64,000 nucleotides of DNA, taken from positions 1-64,000 of the forward strand of contig CAIYTH010000046.1 of NCBI GenBank assembly GCA_903929135.1. Direction: 5' to 3'. Shown here piece after piece: positions 1 through 9,195 of the stretch (its first letter is position 1; each line of letters begins with the position of its first letter). Source of the stretch: an uncultured Chlorobiales bacterium. GTDB taxonomy: Bacteria > Bacteroidota > Chlorobiia > Chlorobiales > Chlorobiaceae. Position numbers and translations under genes: made by a program. The notes beneath the pieces were generated by a model, which saw only the letters and a program-made list of their open reading frames with translations, searched no databases and was not told where the DNA came from.

Positions 1-44
1 GTCCCCTTCGGCTTGACCCCTGCGGGATTCACTTGTTCAGCCAT
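1..44 (-). CDS. pscA: P840 reaction centre core protein PscA, N-terminal fragment
   Basis: Leftward gene cut by the window edge; only the first 14 codons are visible. They read MAEQVNPAGVKPKG, which matches my memory of the N-terminus of PscA, the homodimeric core polypeptide of the type I (Fe-S) reaction centre of green sulfur bacteria. A strong ribosome binding site (AAAGGAGAG on the minus strand) lies just before the ATG. PscA would bind P840 and the antenna bacteriochlorophylls in the cytoplasmic membrane. The call rests on recall of a short peptide and on the organism being a green sulfur bacterium, so it is good but not certain. No membrane segments can be seen in this fragment. Confidence 0.72.
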   Translation of the reverse strand, partial: MAEQVNPAGVKPKG

Positions 45-414
45 TGTATTCTCTCCTTTGTTTGGACGTATTTTCAGGTTGCAGAAACCGAAAAACCGGA
101 GCCGAGCCTCTTCCGGAAAGCGCCGCAGGACTGGGAACAAGAGAGTCCGCCCATGGCCGCCGCCGAACCATTCACACCCCGCCGATCAACGACGATGATG
201 GAGACACTACCGGAAAAAACAGGTGTGCAGGTGATCTACCAACGAAATTACCATGCAACGATAGCAAATAAAATAAGAAAATTTATTTAATAGTAAAGTT
301 TTTTACCCTTGCCCACAAAGGCCTTACGGTCCTCCGGCCTATATTTATAGCCATTCGGGGAATGGATGGAACGTTTATGGAGTTATCGTTACAACACCGC
401 TACAGGAACAAAGC
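45..414. promoter_or_regulatory. Divergent intergenic region, pscA / dapF
   Basis: About 370 bases with no convincing gene; the small ORFs here do not look like proteins. It must hold the leftward pscA promoter and probably the rightward dapF promoter. The middle (about 260-310) is AT-rich (aaataagaaaatttattt), as expected of a promoter. A small perfect hairpin, CCATTC-GGG-GAATGG, lies at 352-366, close to dapF. No operator could be assigned. Confidence 0.5.
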
Positions 415-1218
415 ATGCAGATCAATTTCACCAAAATGTCGGGAGCAGGAAACGACTTCGTCGTGATCGACAACCGTTTCGGCCAGGTCAGCCTGACAAA
501 CGACCGGATCAGGGAGATATGCACCCGCAGGACCGGCGTCGGAGCAGACGGCCTGATACTGATCGAAGCCTCGCAAACCGCCGACTTCAGGATGAACTAC
601 CATAATTCCGACGGCTTTCAGGGATCGATGTGCGGCAACGGCGGGCGATGTGCGGCATATTTCGTCTGGTCGATCGGCATCAGGCCGGCAGGAGAGCGTT
701 ACGTATTCGAGGCCGGTCCCGGCCGCTATGAAGCCGAGGTGACAGGCAATGAATCGGTCAGGCTCCACATGCTGCCGCCTGCAGGTTTCAGGGACGGACT
801 GCTTATCGATGCATGGGACTGCCATTATGTCGATACCGGCTCGCCGCACACCATCGTCTACACCGACGACGTCGACTGCATCGACGTCTACTCCGAAGGC
901 AAAACGATCCGCAACAGGAAGGACTTTTTTCCCGAAGGCACCAACGTGAACTTCCTTGAAGTCACCGACGGGAACAGCATCAGCCTCAGGACATTCGAGC
1001 GCGGTGTCGAGGATGAAACGCTTGCCTGCGGAACAGGCGCAGTGGCGTCCGCACTGATGAGCCACCGGCTCGGCAAGGTCGATTCCTCACCGGTGAAGGT
1101 GAAGGTCAGAAGCGGCGACATCCTCGAGGTCGGCTTCAGCGCCGACATGCAGGATGTGTACCTTGAAGGACCGGCCAGGATAGTCTATCAGGGAACCCTG
1201 ACCATGCAGGAAGGGTAA
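415..1218 (+). CDS. dapF: Diaminopimelate epimerase
   Basis: Interconverts LL- and meso-diaminopimelate, the step that supplies meso-DAP for peptidoglycan and the precursor of lysine; cytoplasmic and cofactor-independent. The 267 residues are full length for the family. The start MQINFTKMSGAGNDF is the standard DapF opening. The two catalytic cysteine regions are visible: MCGNGGRC near residue 70 and the ACGTGA motif near residue 205. The start is supported by an AGGAA element before the ATG. amrS follows after 4 bases, so the two are probably co-transcribed. Confidence 0.96.
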   Translation: MQINFTKMSGAGNDFVVIDNRFGQVSLTNDRIREICTRRTGVGADGLILIEASQTADFRMNYHNSDGFQGSMCGNGGRCAAYFVWSIGIRPAGERYVFEAGPGRYEAEVTGNESVRLHMLPPAGFRDGLLIDAWDCHYVDTGSPHTIVYTDDVDCIDVYSEGKTIRNRKDFFPEGTNVNFLEVTDGNSISLRTFERGVEDETLACGTGAVASALMSHRLGKVDSSPVKVKVRSGDILEVGFSADMQDVYLEGPARIVYQGTLTMQEG

Positions 1219-1222
1219 GGGG

Positions 1223-2230
1223 ATGCATGCGGCGGAGTTCTGCCATGAAACCCCCGACGGAAAGATCCAGTGCGACCTTTGCTCGCACTTCTGCCGGATC
1301 ATGCCCGGCAGAAGCGGCATCTGCAAGGTCCGCAGCAACATTGGCGGAACTCTTTTTTCGCTGAACTTCGGGGCGGCGCTCTCACCGGCAGCCGAACCGA
1401 TCGAGAATATGCCGCTGTATCATTTCATGCCCGGAAGCACAACATGGTCATTCGGTGCTCCAGGCTGCAACTTCACCTGCGCCAACTGCCAGGAGTGGCA
1501 GATAAGCCGGCAAGCCCCGGATGAGCCCGGCATACCCTTCACCCCTCCGGAGGTGGTGGTGGAAAACGCCCTCAGGGCCGGATCCCGCTCGATCTCCTGC
1601 ACCTGCACGGAACCGACCGTGTTCGCCGAATATGCGCTCGAGATCATGAAACTCGCAAAAACAGCCGGGCTGAGGTGCGTCTGGGCGAGCAACGGCTACA
1701 TGTCGCCAAACCTCCTCGAAGCCGTCGGCCCGTGGCTCGACGCGGTCAACATCGACCTCAAGTCGATGGATGACGCCGTTTACCGGCGGACCTGCGGGGC
1801 CCGGGTCGAGCCGGTGCTCGGCAACCTCCGGAGAATCGCCGCGAGCGGCATCCATCTCGAAGTGACGACGCTCCTCATCCCTGGCCACTCAGACAGCCCG
1901 GGCATGCTTGAACGTCTTGCCGGATTCATCGCCTGCGATCTCGGGCACGAGGTCCCGTGGCACCTCGTACCTTTCTCTCCCGTCATCTCCCGGCACATGC
2001 GGGATACCCCCGCGACACCGCCCGCATCGCTCGAATCGGCCTGGACAATTGGCAGAAAGGCCGGATTGTGGTATATATATTGTGGGAAGGCACACAGTGA
2101 TACGGTCTGTCCCGGGTGCGGCCATACGGCCATCGAACGCAGGCCATGGTCCTTCGGACAGCCCGTCGTGCAGCTCGATGATAATGGCCGCTGTCCGTCA
2201 TGCCATGCATCGCTATCCATCAAGAAGTGA
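1223..2230 (+). CDS. amrS: AmmeMemoRadiSam system radical SAM enzyme
   Basis: 335-residue radical SAM protein. The cluster motif is CNFTCANC (CX3CX2C) near residues 80-87, preceded by a Cys-rich N-terminal segment (CDLCSHFCRI) and followed by a second Cys group near the C-terminus (CPGCGH and CPSC), consistent with pyruvate formate-lyase-activating-enzyme relatives of the AmmeMemoRadiSam group. The physiological substrate of this system is not settled. It starts 4 bases after dapF and is followed 10 bases later by the Memo-like partner, so the pair likely works together. The third member (AMMECR1-like AmrA) is not in the window. Confidence 0.88.
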   Translation: MHAAEFCHETPDGKIQCDLCSHFCRIMPGRSGICKVRSNIGGTLFSLNFGAALSPAAEPIENMPLYHFMPGSTTWSFGAPGCNFTCANCQEWQISRQAPDEPGIPFTPPEVVVENALRAGSRSISCTCTEPTVFAEYALEIMKLAKTAGLRCVWASNGYMSPNLLEAVGPWLDAVNIDLKSMDDAVYRRTCGARVEPVLGNLRRIAASGIHLEVTTLLIPGHSDSPGMLERLAGFIACDLGHEVPWHLVPFSPVISRHMRDTPATPPASLESAWTIGRKAGLWYIYCGKAHSDTVCPGCGHTAIERRPWSFGQPVVQLDDNGRCPSCHASLSIKK

Positions 2231-2240
2231 CCCGTCGACC

Positions 2241-3095
2241 ATGCAGCCAAATGTCCGCCATCCATCCGTCGCAGAGGAGTTCTACCCTTCCGATCCCCGG
2301 CAGCTCGAAGAACTGCTCAACAACCTCTTCAGCAAAGCGGCCTCGCAATCAGCCGCGGACAGGGTAAAAGCGATCATCGTGCCGCACGCCGCCTACCGTT
2401 ACAGCGGGGAGATTTCGGCAAAAGCTTTCGCTTCGGTGTTCGGCCGCTCCTTCAGGACTGTCATCCTCATGGGAAATGCGCACGCATACCTGTTCGACGG
2501 GATCGCCATCGACGGCCACGATGTCTGGAGTTCTCCGCTTGGCAACGTGCAGATCGACCGGGAGATGAGCCGGCGCCTTGCCGACCTTGCTCCGGACCAT
2601 TTTCACGAACTCGACATCGCCCATCACTGCGACCATGTGCTCGAAGTCCAGCTTCCATTTCTTCAGCACTCCCTGGCGCCTGGCTTTTCGATCCTTCCGT
2701 TACTGTTCGGAGAAAACCGACCGGATGTCTACAGGGCAGCGGCTGACAGCATCATCAGGATCATGACCGGCGACGAGCTCCTCGTGGCGAGCACGGACCT
2801 TTCCCACTACCCATCCTACCGCGACGCCAGGAACATCGACAACACGACGCTGGAACATATGTCGCGCATGGACATCGAAGCCCTCGAACACCATGAGCAG
2901 GAGATCCGGCAACGGAAGATTCCCGGAGCGACTTCGGCATTCTGCAGCCCCGACGCTGTCAAAACCCTGCTTGAAATCGGGCACCGGCTCGGCTGGAAAA
3001 GCGGTGAACCGTTATACATGAACAGCGGTGATGCCGTTCATGACGACAGGATGGCCGTCGTCGGGTACGGCGCCATTTCATTCTCCGAATCCTGA
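2241..3095 (+). CDS. amrB: AmmeMemoRadiSam system protein B (Memo-like)
   Basis: 284-residue Memo-family protein, related to extradiol-dioxygenase-type folds. I placed the start at [19 protein letters not shown], the typical Memo opening (R-x-P-x-V/A-x-x-x-FYP), not at the earlier in-frame starts that overlap amrS. Family features visible: [15 protein letters not shown], the central [28 protein letters not shown], and [10 protein letters not shown]. These supply the histidines and the cysteine conserved in the family. It follows amrS closely and is probably translated from the same message. Its biochemical role is not firmly known. Confidence 0.88.
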   Translation: MQPNVRHPSVAEEFYPSDPRQLEELLNNLFSKAASQSAADRVKAIIVPHAAYRYSGEISAKAFASVFGRSFRTVILMGNAHAYLFDGIAIDGHDVWSSPLGNVQIDREMSRRLADLAPDHFHELDIAHHCDHVLEVQLPFLQHSLAPGFSILPLLFGENRPDVYRAAADSIIRIMTGDELLVASTDLSHYPSYRDARNIDNTTLEHMSRMDIEALEHHEQEIRQRKIPGATSAFCSPDAVKTLLEIGHRLGWKSGEPLYMNSGDAVHDDRMAVVGYGAISFSES

Positions 3096-3126
3096 CAGTT
3101 TTCCAACCTTCTCCCCAACACGAGCC

Positions 3127-4458
3127 ATGCCGGAGAGCACGAACCCGGAACGTCGACCGGCTGCAAGAGCAACCGAACCGTTCCCCCTTGGCGCCTGCGC
3201 CCTGGAATCCGAAGAGGGTATCAATACGTTCACGACCGCGAGGCGGCAGCTTGATGAAGCTGCCGCTGTCATCGACCTCGCACCCGACGTGCTCGAACTT
3301 CTTCGCTGGCCGATGCGCGAACTCCACGTCACCATGCCGGTTCGCATGGACGACGGCAGCACCCGCGCCTTCCACGGGTTCAGGGTACAGTACAACGATG
3401 CCAGGGGACCGAACAAAGGAGGCATCAGATTCCACCCGGAGGAGACGATCGACACGGTCAGGGCCCTGGCAGCCTGGATGACCTGGAAAACCGCAGTGAT
3501 GGATATCCCCCTCGGCGGCGCCAAGGGCGGCGTCGTCTGCAACCCGAAAAACATGTCGCCCGGTGAACTCGAACGCCTCTCCCGAGGCTATATACGCCAG
3601 GTCGGCCGTGTGCTGGGGCTCGAAAAGGACGTCCCTGCCCCGGATGTCTACACCACGCCCCAGATCATGGCCTGGATGGCGGACGAATACTCTTTCATGC
3701 AGGGATACAACGACTTCGGGGTCACGACCGGCAAACCTCTCGCCATCGGCGGTTCCCTCGGCCGCGGGGACGCTACGGCGAGGGGTGGCGTCATCTGCAT
3801 CCGCGAAGCCGCCCGTGAACTCGGAATATCCCTGGAGGGTGCGACCGCGGCCATCATCGGCTATGGCAATGCAGGATCTTACGCCCACAAACTGTTGGTC
3901 GAGCTGCTCGGCATGAAGGTCGTGGCCGTCTCCGACTCGAAAGGGGCCATATTCAACCGGGATGGGCTCGACCATGCAGCCGTCATCGACCACAAGCGCC
4001 GGACAGGAACGGTAGCCGGCTTCCCTGGCGCCGAACCGATCGCGGGCGACAAGCTTCCTGGCCTCGAGGTGACGACGCTCGTGCCGGCAGCCCTCGAGGG
4101 GGAGATCTCATGCAGGAACGCCATGACAGTCAAGGCGCGCATCGTCGCCGAGCTTGCCAACGGACCGACAACACCGGACGCCGACCTCGTCCTGCGCGAA
4201 CGCGGCGTCTACGTCATCCCCGACCTGCTCTGCAATGCCGGCGGTGTGACCGTCTCCTATTTCGAAATGGTGCAGAACACCAGCGGATGGTACTGGGAAG
4301 AGGCAGAGGTGCACCTGCAGCTTGAGAAGAAAATGACCGCCGCCTTCAGGACGGTACATGAAACAGCCGGAAGTTACGGGGTGGGCAACCGGGTTGCGGC
4401 AATGATCGTGGCCATCCGCCGGATCGAGGAGGCCATGAGGCTCCGTGGGTGGGTGTAA
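3127..4458 (+). CDS. gdhA: Glu/Leu/Phe/Val dehydrogenase (glutamate dehydrogenase)
   Basis: Reversible oxidative deamination of glutamate to 2-oxoglutarate and ammonia, or ammonium assimilation in reverse; cytoplasmic. The start [11 protein letters not shown] gives 443 residues; the ORF-track start at 3028 is a GTG inside the previous gene. The substrate domain shows [11 protein letters not shown] and the catalytic-lysine segment PLGGAKGGV (around residue 125). The Rossmann domain shows [11 protein letters not shown] (around residue 245). The C-terminal [11 protein letters not shown] is also typical. The sequence resembles the short ~420-residue hexameric class with an extra ~25-residue N-terminal tail. 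Confidence 0.93.
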   Translation: MPESTNPERRPAARATEPFPLGACALESEEGINTFTTARRQLDEAAAVIDLAPDVLELLRWPMRELHVTMPVRMDDGSTRAFHGFRVQYNDARGPNKGGIRFHPEETIDTVRALAAWMTWKTAVMDIPLGGAKGGVVCNPKNMSPGELERLSRGYIRQVGRVLGLEKDVPAPDVYTTPQIMAWMADEYSFMQGYNDFGVTTGKPLAIGGSLGRGDATARGGVICIREAARELGISLEGATAAIIGYGNAGSYAHKLLVELLGMKVVAVSDSKGAIFNRDGLDHAAVIDHKRRTGTVAGFPGAEPIAGDKLPGLEVTTLVPAALEGEISCRNAMTVKARIVAELANGPTTPDADLVLRERGVYVIPDLLCNAGGVTVSYFEMVQNTSGWYWEEAEVHLQLEKKMTAAFRTVHETAGSYGVGNRVAAMIVAIRRIEEAMRLRGWV

Positions 4459-4474
4459 GAGGAAGCGCGTGAAA

Positions 4475-4867
4475 TCAGCAGCGGCCACGGATCCTTGCAG
4501 CCAGCAGCGGGGCCAGCAGCATGAACAGAAGGCCGAGACCCATCAGCCCGCCCTGTGAGAGGTCGTAATCGGCAATCATCCGTTCACGGGAGTAACCGAC
4601 AAGCATACCGAGCCCGAATTCGAAAAGTGTCGTAAGCACCACCCAGAGCGCACCCGTCAGGAGAAGGCCGGAACGTGAAAAAAAACCGGAACGGCCGGCT
4701 AAAAGCCATGCGCCGGTAAAAATGATCACGCAACCTGCAGCCACGCCTGCCTGGTGGGCCCTCAGCGCACCGACCGCAGGCAGGAGGAACAGCCTGCGCA
4801 GCGTACCTGTGACAGATTCGGCGGTAATGATCATCAGCCAGTATGCGAGCGCTCTATTCAGGTTCAT
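4475..4867 (-). CDS. Small integral membrane protein of unknown function
   Basis: 130 residues with about four hydrophobic segments: residues 5-20, 40-60, 66-90 and 105-124. The chain ends in a positively charged tail (AARIRGRC). It looks like an inner-membrane protein, but I do not recognise the family. It is convergent with gdhA, 16 bases from that stop, and divergent from the rubredoxin gene. Composition matches neighbouring genes and the hydrophobic pattern is coherent, which is why I accept it as real. Confidence 0.7.
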   Translation of the reverse strand: MNLNRALAYWLMIITAESVTGTLRRLFLLPAVGALRAHQAGVAAGCVIIFTGAWLLAGRSGFFSRSGLLLTGALWVVLTTLFEFGLGMLVGYSRERMIADYDLSQGGLMGLGLLFMLLAPLLAARIRGRC

Positions 4868-5018
4868 AAAGACAATTGATTGGTCCGGAGCAGCATGTTA
4901 TCTTCTCTTTCAGGAAAGCAACCGGTGAACTTTTTGCCCCGGCAAGGCTTTTAGAAAAGGTGTGTTCTTCTCTTATCCAAAGCAACATCAACAACTTTAC
5001 CATCAGGGAGTTACAATT

Positions 5019-5177
5019 ATGCAGAAATGGGTCTGTGTGCCTTGCGGCTACGTTTATGATCCGGAAGTCGGCGATCTGGACAGCGGTATCGAACCAGGAA
5101 CAGCCTTCGAAGACCTTCCGGAAGACTGGGTCTGCCCTGTTTGCGGAGTCGACAAATCGTTGTTCGAACCCGCCTGA
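5019..5177 (+). CDS. rub: Rubredoxin
   Basis: 52-residue rubredoxin, a one-iron electron carrier in the cytoplasm. Both Cys knuckles that bind Fe(Cys)4 are complete: CVPCGY near residues 6-11 and CPVCGV near residues 39-44, with the conserved DPEVGD and ...LPEDWVCP. The start is set by CAGGGAG about 8 bases before the ATG; the longer ORF-track versions are upstream read-through. In green sulfur bacteria rubredoxin has been linked to pyruvate:ferredoxin oxidoreductase; that role here is inferred. Confidence 0.96.
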   Translation: MQKWVCVPCGYVYDPEVGDLDSGIEPGTAFEDLPEDWVCPVCGVDKSLFEPA

Positions 5178-5192
5178 TCTCATCATCCTCAT

Positions 5193-5230
5193 CCCGCCGG
5201 CAGCCATCCTTCCGGAGCTGCCGGATCGGG
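5193..5230 (+). terminator. Hairpin after rubredoxin
   Basis: Perfect 8-bp stem CCGGCAGC / GCTGCCGG with a 12-base loop, extended by CCCG/CGGG after a small bulge. It lies about 20 bases after the rubredoxin stop and before the convergent mtgA stop. There is no U-tract, so it may only be a transcript-end stabiliser shared by both genes. Confidence 0.45.
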
Positions 5231-5266
5231 TCTGCGGCCATGGGCCAGCAAGCTCTTCCGCTTACC

Positions 5267-6148
5267 TCACTTCACGGCAGACGCATCCTCGTCGGACAGA
5301 GTCTTTGCGTCATTTTTGCCTCCGCTCCCTGAGGCAGAGTCTGCACTCTCTGTTTCCACGGCCTTGTCGATCAGATACTGCGGGATTCCGACCGTAATCG
5401 AGTCAGGCGACGTGCCCGATGACGAGGTTGAAGTCGTCATCACCTCCTGGAAGTCAGGCACCACGATCCCCCGCTTCAGCATGATGGCATAAATGCGCTT
5501 CGACCGATTCCTGACGAACGACGAGGAGCCGTTCGGCTGAAACCTGATGGGGTTCGGGAGTGCCGCAGCGAGCTTCGACGCCTGCGAAGCAGTGAGGCTG
5601 GCCGCGCCGGAACCATAGTAGTGCCTGGCGGCCTCCTCGATGCCGAAAATGCCGTCGCCCCATTCGGCGATGTTCACATAGAGCTCGAGGATCCTGCGCT
5701 TGGAAAGCGCGCGCTCGATGCGCCAGGTGAGGATCGCCTCCTGGATCTTCCTGATCGGGTTCTTCGAAGGGGAGAGGTAGAGATTCTTGACCAGCTGCTG
5801 GGTGATCGTGCTCGCTCCGAACTTGAACTGCCGCTCTTTCATGTTCCGCTCAACTGCCTTCTCGATGGCCACGTAGTCGAAGCCGTCATGTTTCCAGAAC
5901 TTGTCGTCCTCGGAGATCAGTACCGCCTTGATGAGCGCCGGCGAAACCTTTTTCAGCGGAACCCATCGCTGCCGGATCGTCTTGTCCACCCCGTCCCGCT
6001 TCCACTCCGCCTCCCGGTACTCCATGAAAGCCGTTTTCCCGGGGTTGCTGTCGACAAGCTTCGAGACGTCAGGATAAACGGCATACCGTGCGATGTCGAC
6101 GAAAAGCAGGAGCGCTATGAGCAGAATGGCGTTTCTGAGGAATTTCAT
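5267..6148 (-). CDS. mtgA: Monofunctional biosynthetic peptidoglycan transglycosylase
   Basis: GT51 glycosyltransferase that polymerises lipid II into glycan strands at the outer face of the inner membrane. The ORF track opens at a TTG (6187); I chose the ATG giving MKFLRNAILLIALLL, which begins directly with the single membrane anchor (293 residues). Family motifs are present: ISEDDKFWKHDGFD with the catalytic Glu, GASTITQQLVKNLYLSPS, RKIQEAILTWRIER and ELYVNIAEWGDGIFG. No transpeptidase domain follows. The last ~45 residues (TSTSSSGTSPDS... to the end) are low-complexity and longer than usual. Confidence 0.93.
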   Translation of the reverse strand: MKFLRNAILLIALLLFVDIARYAVYPDVSKLVDSNPGKTAFMEYREAEWKRDGVDKTIRQRWVPLKKVSPALIKAVLISEDDKFWKHDGFDYVAIEKAVERNMKERQFKFGASTITQQLVKNLYLSPSKNPIRKIQEAILTWRIERALSKRRILELYVNIAEWGDGIFGIEEAARHYYGSGAASLTASQASKLAAALPNPIRFQPNGSSSFVRNRSKRIYAIMLKRGIVVPDFQEVMTTSTSSSGTSPDSITVGIPQYLIDKAVETESADSASGSGGKNDAKTLSDEDASAVK

Positions 6149-6369
6149 AAAGGGGGCTGTCCGGTTCTGAAAGCGTTTTGTTTTCAAATTATAGTGTTTT
6201 AGCGATCTCGATGAAAGTGAATTGTGCCTGAACCCTGCCTGTCAGGACGAGAGTGCCTGAAAATAATATTTTACATATGCCCATAAAGAGCCGTTTTTTT
6301 TATAGCTTTCCTGATGGAGCGTACGGGCCGGGCCAACCGGCGATCGATGAACCAAACCAGCAAACAACC

Positions 6370-6816
6370 ATGAAACATCTGCGCAGCAAGAATGCCATCG
6401 GAACGGCCATTGGAATCTCGGCCCTCGTAACCGTGCTTTCAGCATCCCCGGTGGCGGCAGCACCGGACGGTAAGGAGGTTTTCGACAGAAATTGCAGTGT
6501 CTGCCACTCGATCATGCCTCCGCCCAAATCGGCACCGCCGATCGTACCCATCGCATCGCGATACCGCCAGCAGTTCGCCTCGAAAGAGAAAGGCATCGCC
6601 CGCATGGTTTCGTTCCTGAAGTCGCCATCGAAGGAGAAGGTGCTCGCAGATCCCCAGGCGGTGACCCGTTTCGGCCTCATGCCGCCCTTGCAGCTGAGTA
6701 ATGCGGAACTGACCGCCGTCGCAGGATGGGTCTGGGATCAGGGAACTGCAGGAGGAATGGGAAGGGGAGCCGGCGCAGGCCGGGGTCAGGGAAACGGCGG
6801 ATGCATTCAGAAGTAG
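6370..6816 (+). CDS. c-type cytochrome, periplasmic
   Basis: 148-residue class I cytochrome c. A signal peptide (MKHLRSKN then a hydrophobic stretch to ASPVAAA, about residue 31) directs it to the periplasm. One haem site, CSVCH at residues 42-46, and a probable axial Met in GLMPPLQLS near residue 106 are visible. I chose the ATG at the signal peptide; the earlier 39 residues in the ORF track have no coding character. The C-terminal tail is odd: Gly/Arg-rich (GMGRGAGAGRGQGNGG) and ends in CIQK. It could carry electrons among the quinol, sulfide or thiosulfate oxidising systems and P840, but the partner cannot be told from sequence. Confidence 0.88.
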   Translation: MKHLRSKNAIGTAIGISALVTVLSASPVAAAPDGKEVFDRNCSVCHSIMPPPKSAPPIVPIASRYRQQFASKEKGIARMVSFLKSPSKEKVLADPQAVTRFGLMPPLQLSNAELTAVAGWVWDQGTAGGMGRGAGAGRGQGNGGCIQK

Positions 6817-6852
6817 AGAAGTAGATGCGGACGGGATTCGGCCGGGCAGAAA

Positions 6853-6886
6853 ACAGCAACAGCAGGGAGAGCCCTGCTGTTGCTGT
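6853..6886 (+). terminator. Strong hairpin after the cytochrome gene
   Basis: Perfect 15-bp stem ACAGCAACAGCAGGG with loop AGAG. It sits about 37 bases after the cytochrome stop and about 35 bases past the 3' end of the leftward tRNA gene, so it may end transcription from both sides. No run of Us follows on either strand. Confidence 0.6.
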
Positions 6887-6921
6887 ATACCATAACTACT
6901 GCCTGCCTGTTCGGCGGGGCG

Positions 6922-6994
6922 TACCCTTGGGCAGACTCGAACTGCCGACCAACAGTTTAGGAAACTGCTGCTCTATCCTCTGAGCTACAAGGGT
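6922..6994 (-). tRNA. tRNA-Arg (anticodon CCU)
   Basis: The minus strand folds into a full cloverleaf of 73 bases. The acceptor stem is ACCCTTG/CAAGGGT and the D arm is GCTC...GAGC. The anticodon stem is GCAGT/ACTGT with loop TTCCTAA, giving anticodon CCU. The T arm is GGCAG-TTCGAGT-CTGCC and the discriminator is A. The 3' CCA is not encoded. It decodes AGG, a rare Arg codon in GC-rich genomes. Confidence 0.95.
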
Positions 6995-7046
6995 ATGTCG
7001 TTCCGGCGGTAAATGTACGAACAAGACCGCAAAGAAACAAATTCCT

Positions 7047-7177
7047 GATGAAGAGGAGAAAATGGACGGCATGGACGAAGAGTCGTGCAGCAAGCTCTCC
7101 CGCTGTTGTCCATCCCGTCCATTAAGTCCATTCTTTCTTTGTCCATCCCGTCCATTTTCCCCTCCTCTTCTTCATCA
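7047..7177. repeat. Inverted GTCCATNNN repeat locus A
   Basis: Left arm (7047-7079, with ATGGACGGCATGGAC) is an imperfect inverse of the right arm (7141-7177, with GTCCATCCCGTCCATT). Extra GTCCAT units lie at 7108-7131. The arms also pair through their GAAGAGGAG / CTCCTCTTC ends. The right arm ends exactly at the mutL stop codon, so in mutL RNA this would be a long 3' hairpin. Three similar loci occur elsewhere in the window. Confidence 0.75.
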
Positions 7178-9061
7178 CTTCCGTCCGAACATCCGGTCGA
7201 GCTCATCGAGCGAAAGCCGGATGATGACCGGACGGCCATGGGGGCACACGTACGGCATGCGCGTCGCGAAGAGTCGGTCGATCAGCATCCTCATCTCTTC
7301 GAGGCTCAGCTTCTGGCCGGTCATGATGGCGTTACGGCATGAATAGGATTTGGCAAGGTTGTCCCTCTTTTCGAGCTTCAGCTTCGAAGCGTTCTCCTGA
7401 TACTCGGCAATCATCTCCTGCAGGATGGTGGCCTCGGTGCCGTCGCGCACATCCGGAGGCACGCCTTCGATCATCACGCTCATGCCTCCAAATGCCCTGA
7501 TGCCGAAACCGAGCCGGTAGATCTCGTCCCTGATCTCTTCGTACACTTCATACTGCCAGGGCTTGAGATCGATCTTCTGGGGAAAAAGCAGCTGCTGGGA
7601 GTTCGGCACCGCATCGTTCATCACGTCGATTGCACGCTCGTAAAGTACCCGCTCATGCGCGACATGCTGGTCGATGATCATGAGCCCGGTCTTGATCTGG
7701 CAGACGATGTACTTGTTGTGCAGCTGCCATATCTTCGGATCCTTGTCGCCAAGTACCAGAGGGGCATCCTCGCTGATCGGCAGAATCCCGTCCGGCTTTT
7801 CCGTGTCGGCCGTCTCGTGGACCATGTGGCGCTCCCCACGATCCGACGGTTCGAAGGGTGCCGACCCCTGCTGTCGTCCAGGAAAATCAGGGCTTCCGAA
7901 AGAGGGGAACTGGAATGCCGATTCGCGGTAGTTCCGGTAAAGGTCGCTGGTCGTCGCCGCAGACCCGGAGGGAGGAGCATAGCCGAGCTTCCGGTCGACC
8001 CCGTGACCTCCGGACTCCCCGGCCGGTGTAAAAAGTGTCCCGGAGGAGTGCGTAGAGGAGGCTTCCGGTGAGAAGTCGTTGAGCTGGATGGCCCGTTTGA
8101 TGACCGGATAGACCATGTTCCGGACACTCCTTTCGTCCTCGAAACGCACTTCGAGCTTCGCAGGATGCACGTTCACGTCGACCTTCGAGGGGTCGATGCC
8201 GAGGAACAGCAGGGCGAACGCAGATTGCCGTTCGACGAGAAGCTCCCCGTATGCCTGCTGGACAGCCTGTGAAAGCATGCGGTTCTGCACGATCCGCCGG
8301 TTGATATAGAAATACTGGTCGTACTTCTGACGCACCATCATGCCTGGTCGTCCGAGATAGCCGCCGAGGGAGAGATAGTCGTTGTCTTCGGTCACCTCGA
8401 TGAGGCTGTCGCCGAAACCTTCGCCGTAAAACAGGTTCAGGCGCTCGCGTACATCAGGTGTCCTGAAGTGGAACAGCTCCTCGTCGTCGCTGAGCATGCG
8501 CCACTCGATCTCGGGGTATGCCAGCACGAGGGACTTGACCGTTTCGTGGATGTGCCGGAACTCGGTGGCGTTCGTCTTGAGGAACTTGCGCCGGGCGGGA
8601 ACGTTGAAAAAAAGGTTCCGGACAGAGATCATGGTACCCGCCTCGCACTGCACCGGCTGGACCCCTTCGATCACACCGCCGTCGCTCTTCAGCAGCGAAC
8701 CAAGCCGATCGGCCTCACGGCGCGTCTTCAACTCGAAATGGGAAACCGACGATATGCTGGCAAGGGCCTCGCCCCTGAAGCCGAGCGTGCTGAGGGCCTC
8801 AAGGTCTTCAACCCCCGAGATCTTGCTGGTGGCGAAGCGCTCGACGCTGAGCAGCGCGTCGTCGACGCCCATGCCGGAGCCGTTGTCGATGATCTGGATC
8901 AACTGGCGGCCGGCGTCCCTGATCGATACGGTGATGCGGGTGGCTCCCGAATCGATCGAGTTTTCGAGCAGCTCCTTGACCACCGAAGCGGGTCGCTGGA
9001 CCACCTCGCCGGCCGATATTTTATTGGCTACGACATCGGGAAGTTTTACAATGGGGGCCAT
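7175..9061 (-). CDS. mutL: DNA mismatch repair protein MutL
   Basis: GHKL ATPase that links MutS mismatch recognition to strand incision. The start MAPIVKLPDVVANKISAGEVVQRP is canonical and gives 628 residues; the GTG start in the ORF track adds only three residues. N-terminal ATPase motifs: ELLENSIDSGAT, DNGSGM and TLGFRGEALASI. The C-terminal dimerisation domain carries DQHVAHERVLYE, the ACRNA-like SCRNAIMTGQ and a CPHGRP motif. The DQHAAHERILYE-like and CPHGRP elements are typical of MutL proteins with endonuclease ability, as expected where MutH is absent; that inference was not tested. Confidence 0.96.
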   Translation of the reverse strand: MAPIVKLPDVVANKISAGEVVQRPASVVKELLENSIDSGATRITVSIRDAGRQLIQIIDNGSGMGVDDALLSVERFATSKISGVEDLEALSTLGFRGEALASISSVSHFELKTRREADRLGSLLKSDGGVIEGVQPVQCEAGTMISVRNLFFNVPARRKFLKTNATEFRHIHETVKSLVLAYPEIEWRMLSDDEELFHFRTPDVRERLNLFYGEGFGDSLIEVTEDNDYLSLGGYLGRPGMMVRQKYDQYFYINRRIVQNRMLSQAVQQAYGELLVERQSAFALLFLGIDPSKVDVNVHPAKLEVRFEDERSVRNMVYPVIKRAIQLNDFSPEASSTHSSGTLFTPAGESGGHGVDRKLGYAPPSGSAATTSDLYRNYRESAFQFPSFGSPDFPGRQQGSAPFEPSDRGERHMVHETADTEKPDGILPISEDAPLVLGDKDPKIWQLHNKYIVCQIKTGLMIIDQHVAHERVLYERAIDVMNDAVPNSQQLLFPQKIDLKPWQYEVYEEIRDEIYRLGFGIRAFGGMSVMIEGVPPDVRDGTEATILQEMIAEYQENASKLKLEKRDNLAKSYSCRNAIMTGQKLSLEEMRMLIDRLFATRMPYVCPHGRPVIIRLSLDELDRMFGRK

Positions 9062-9195
9062 AAAGCACACCTACGGATTTCATTTCATACGACAGCGCAA
9101 TACCTAATATCGAAAAAAAACCGGTCCTGATGGCGCCTCATTTCGGGCACCTTTGTCCATCGTCGCAAGCGGCCCGGCATGAGGTGGATGCCACC

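Noticed and set aside
7062-7346. Short ORFs coding MDGMDE-like peptides around the repeat loci
   Set aside because: The peptides are a by-product of the period-9 TGGACNNNA repeat, not genes.
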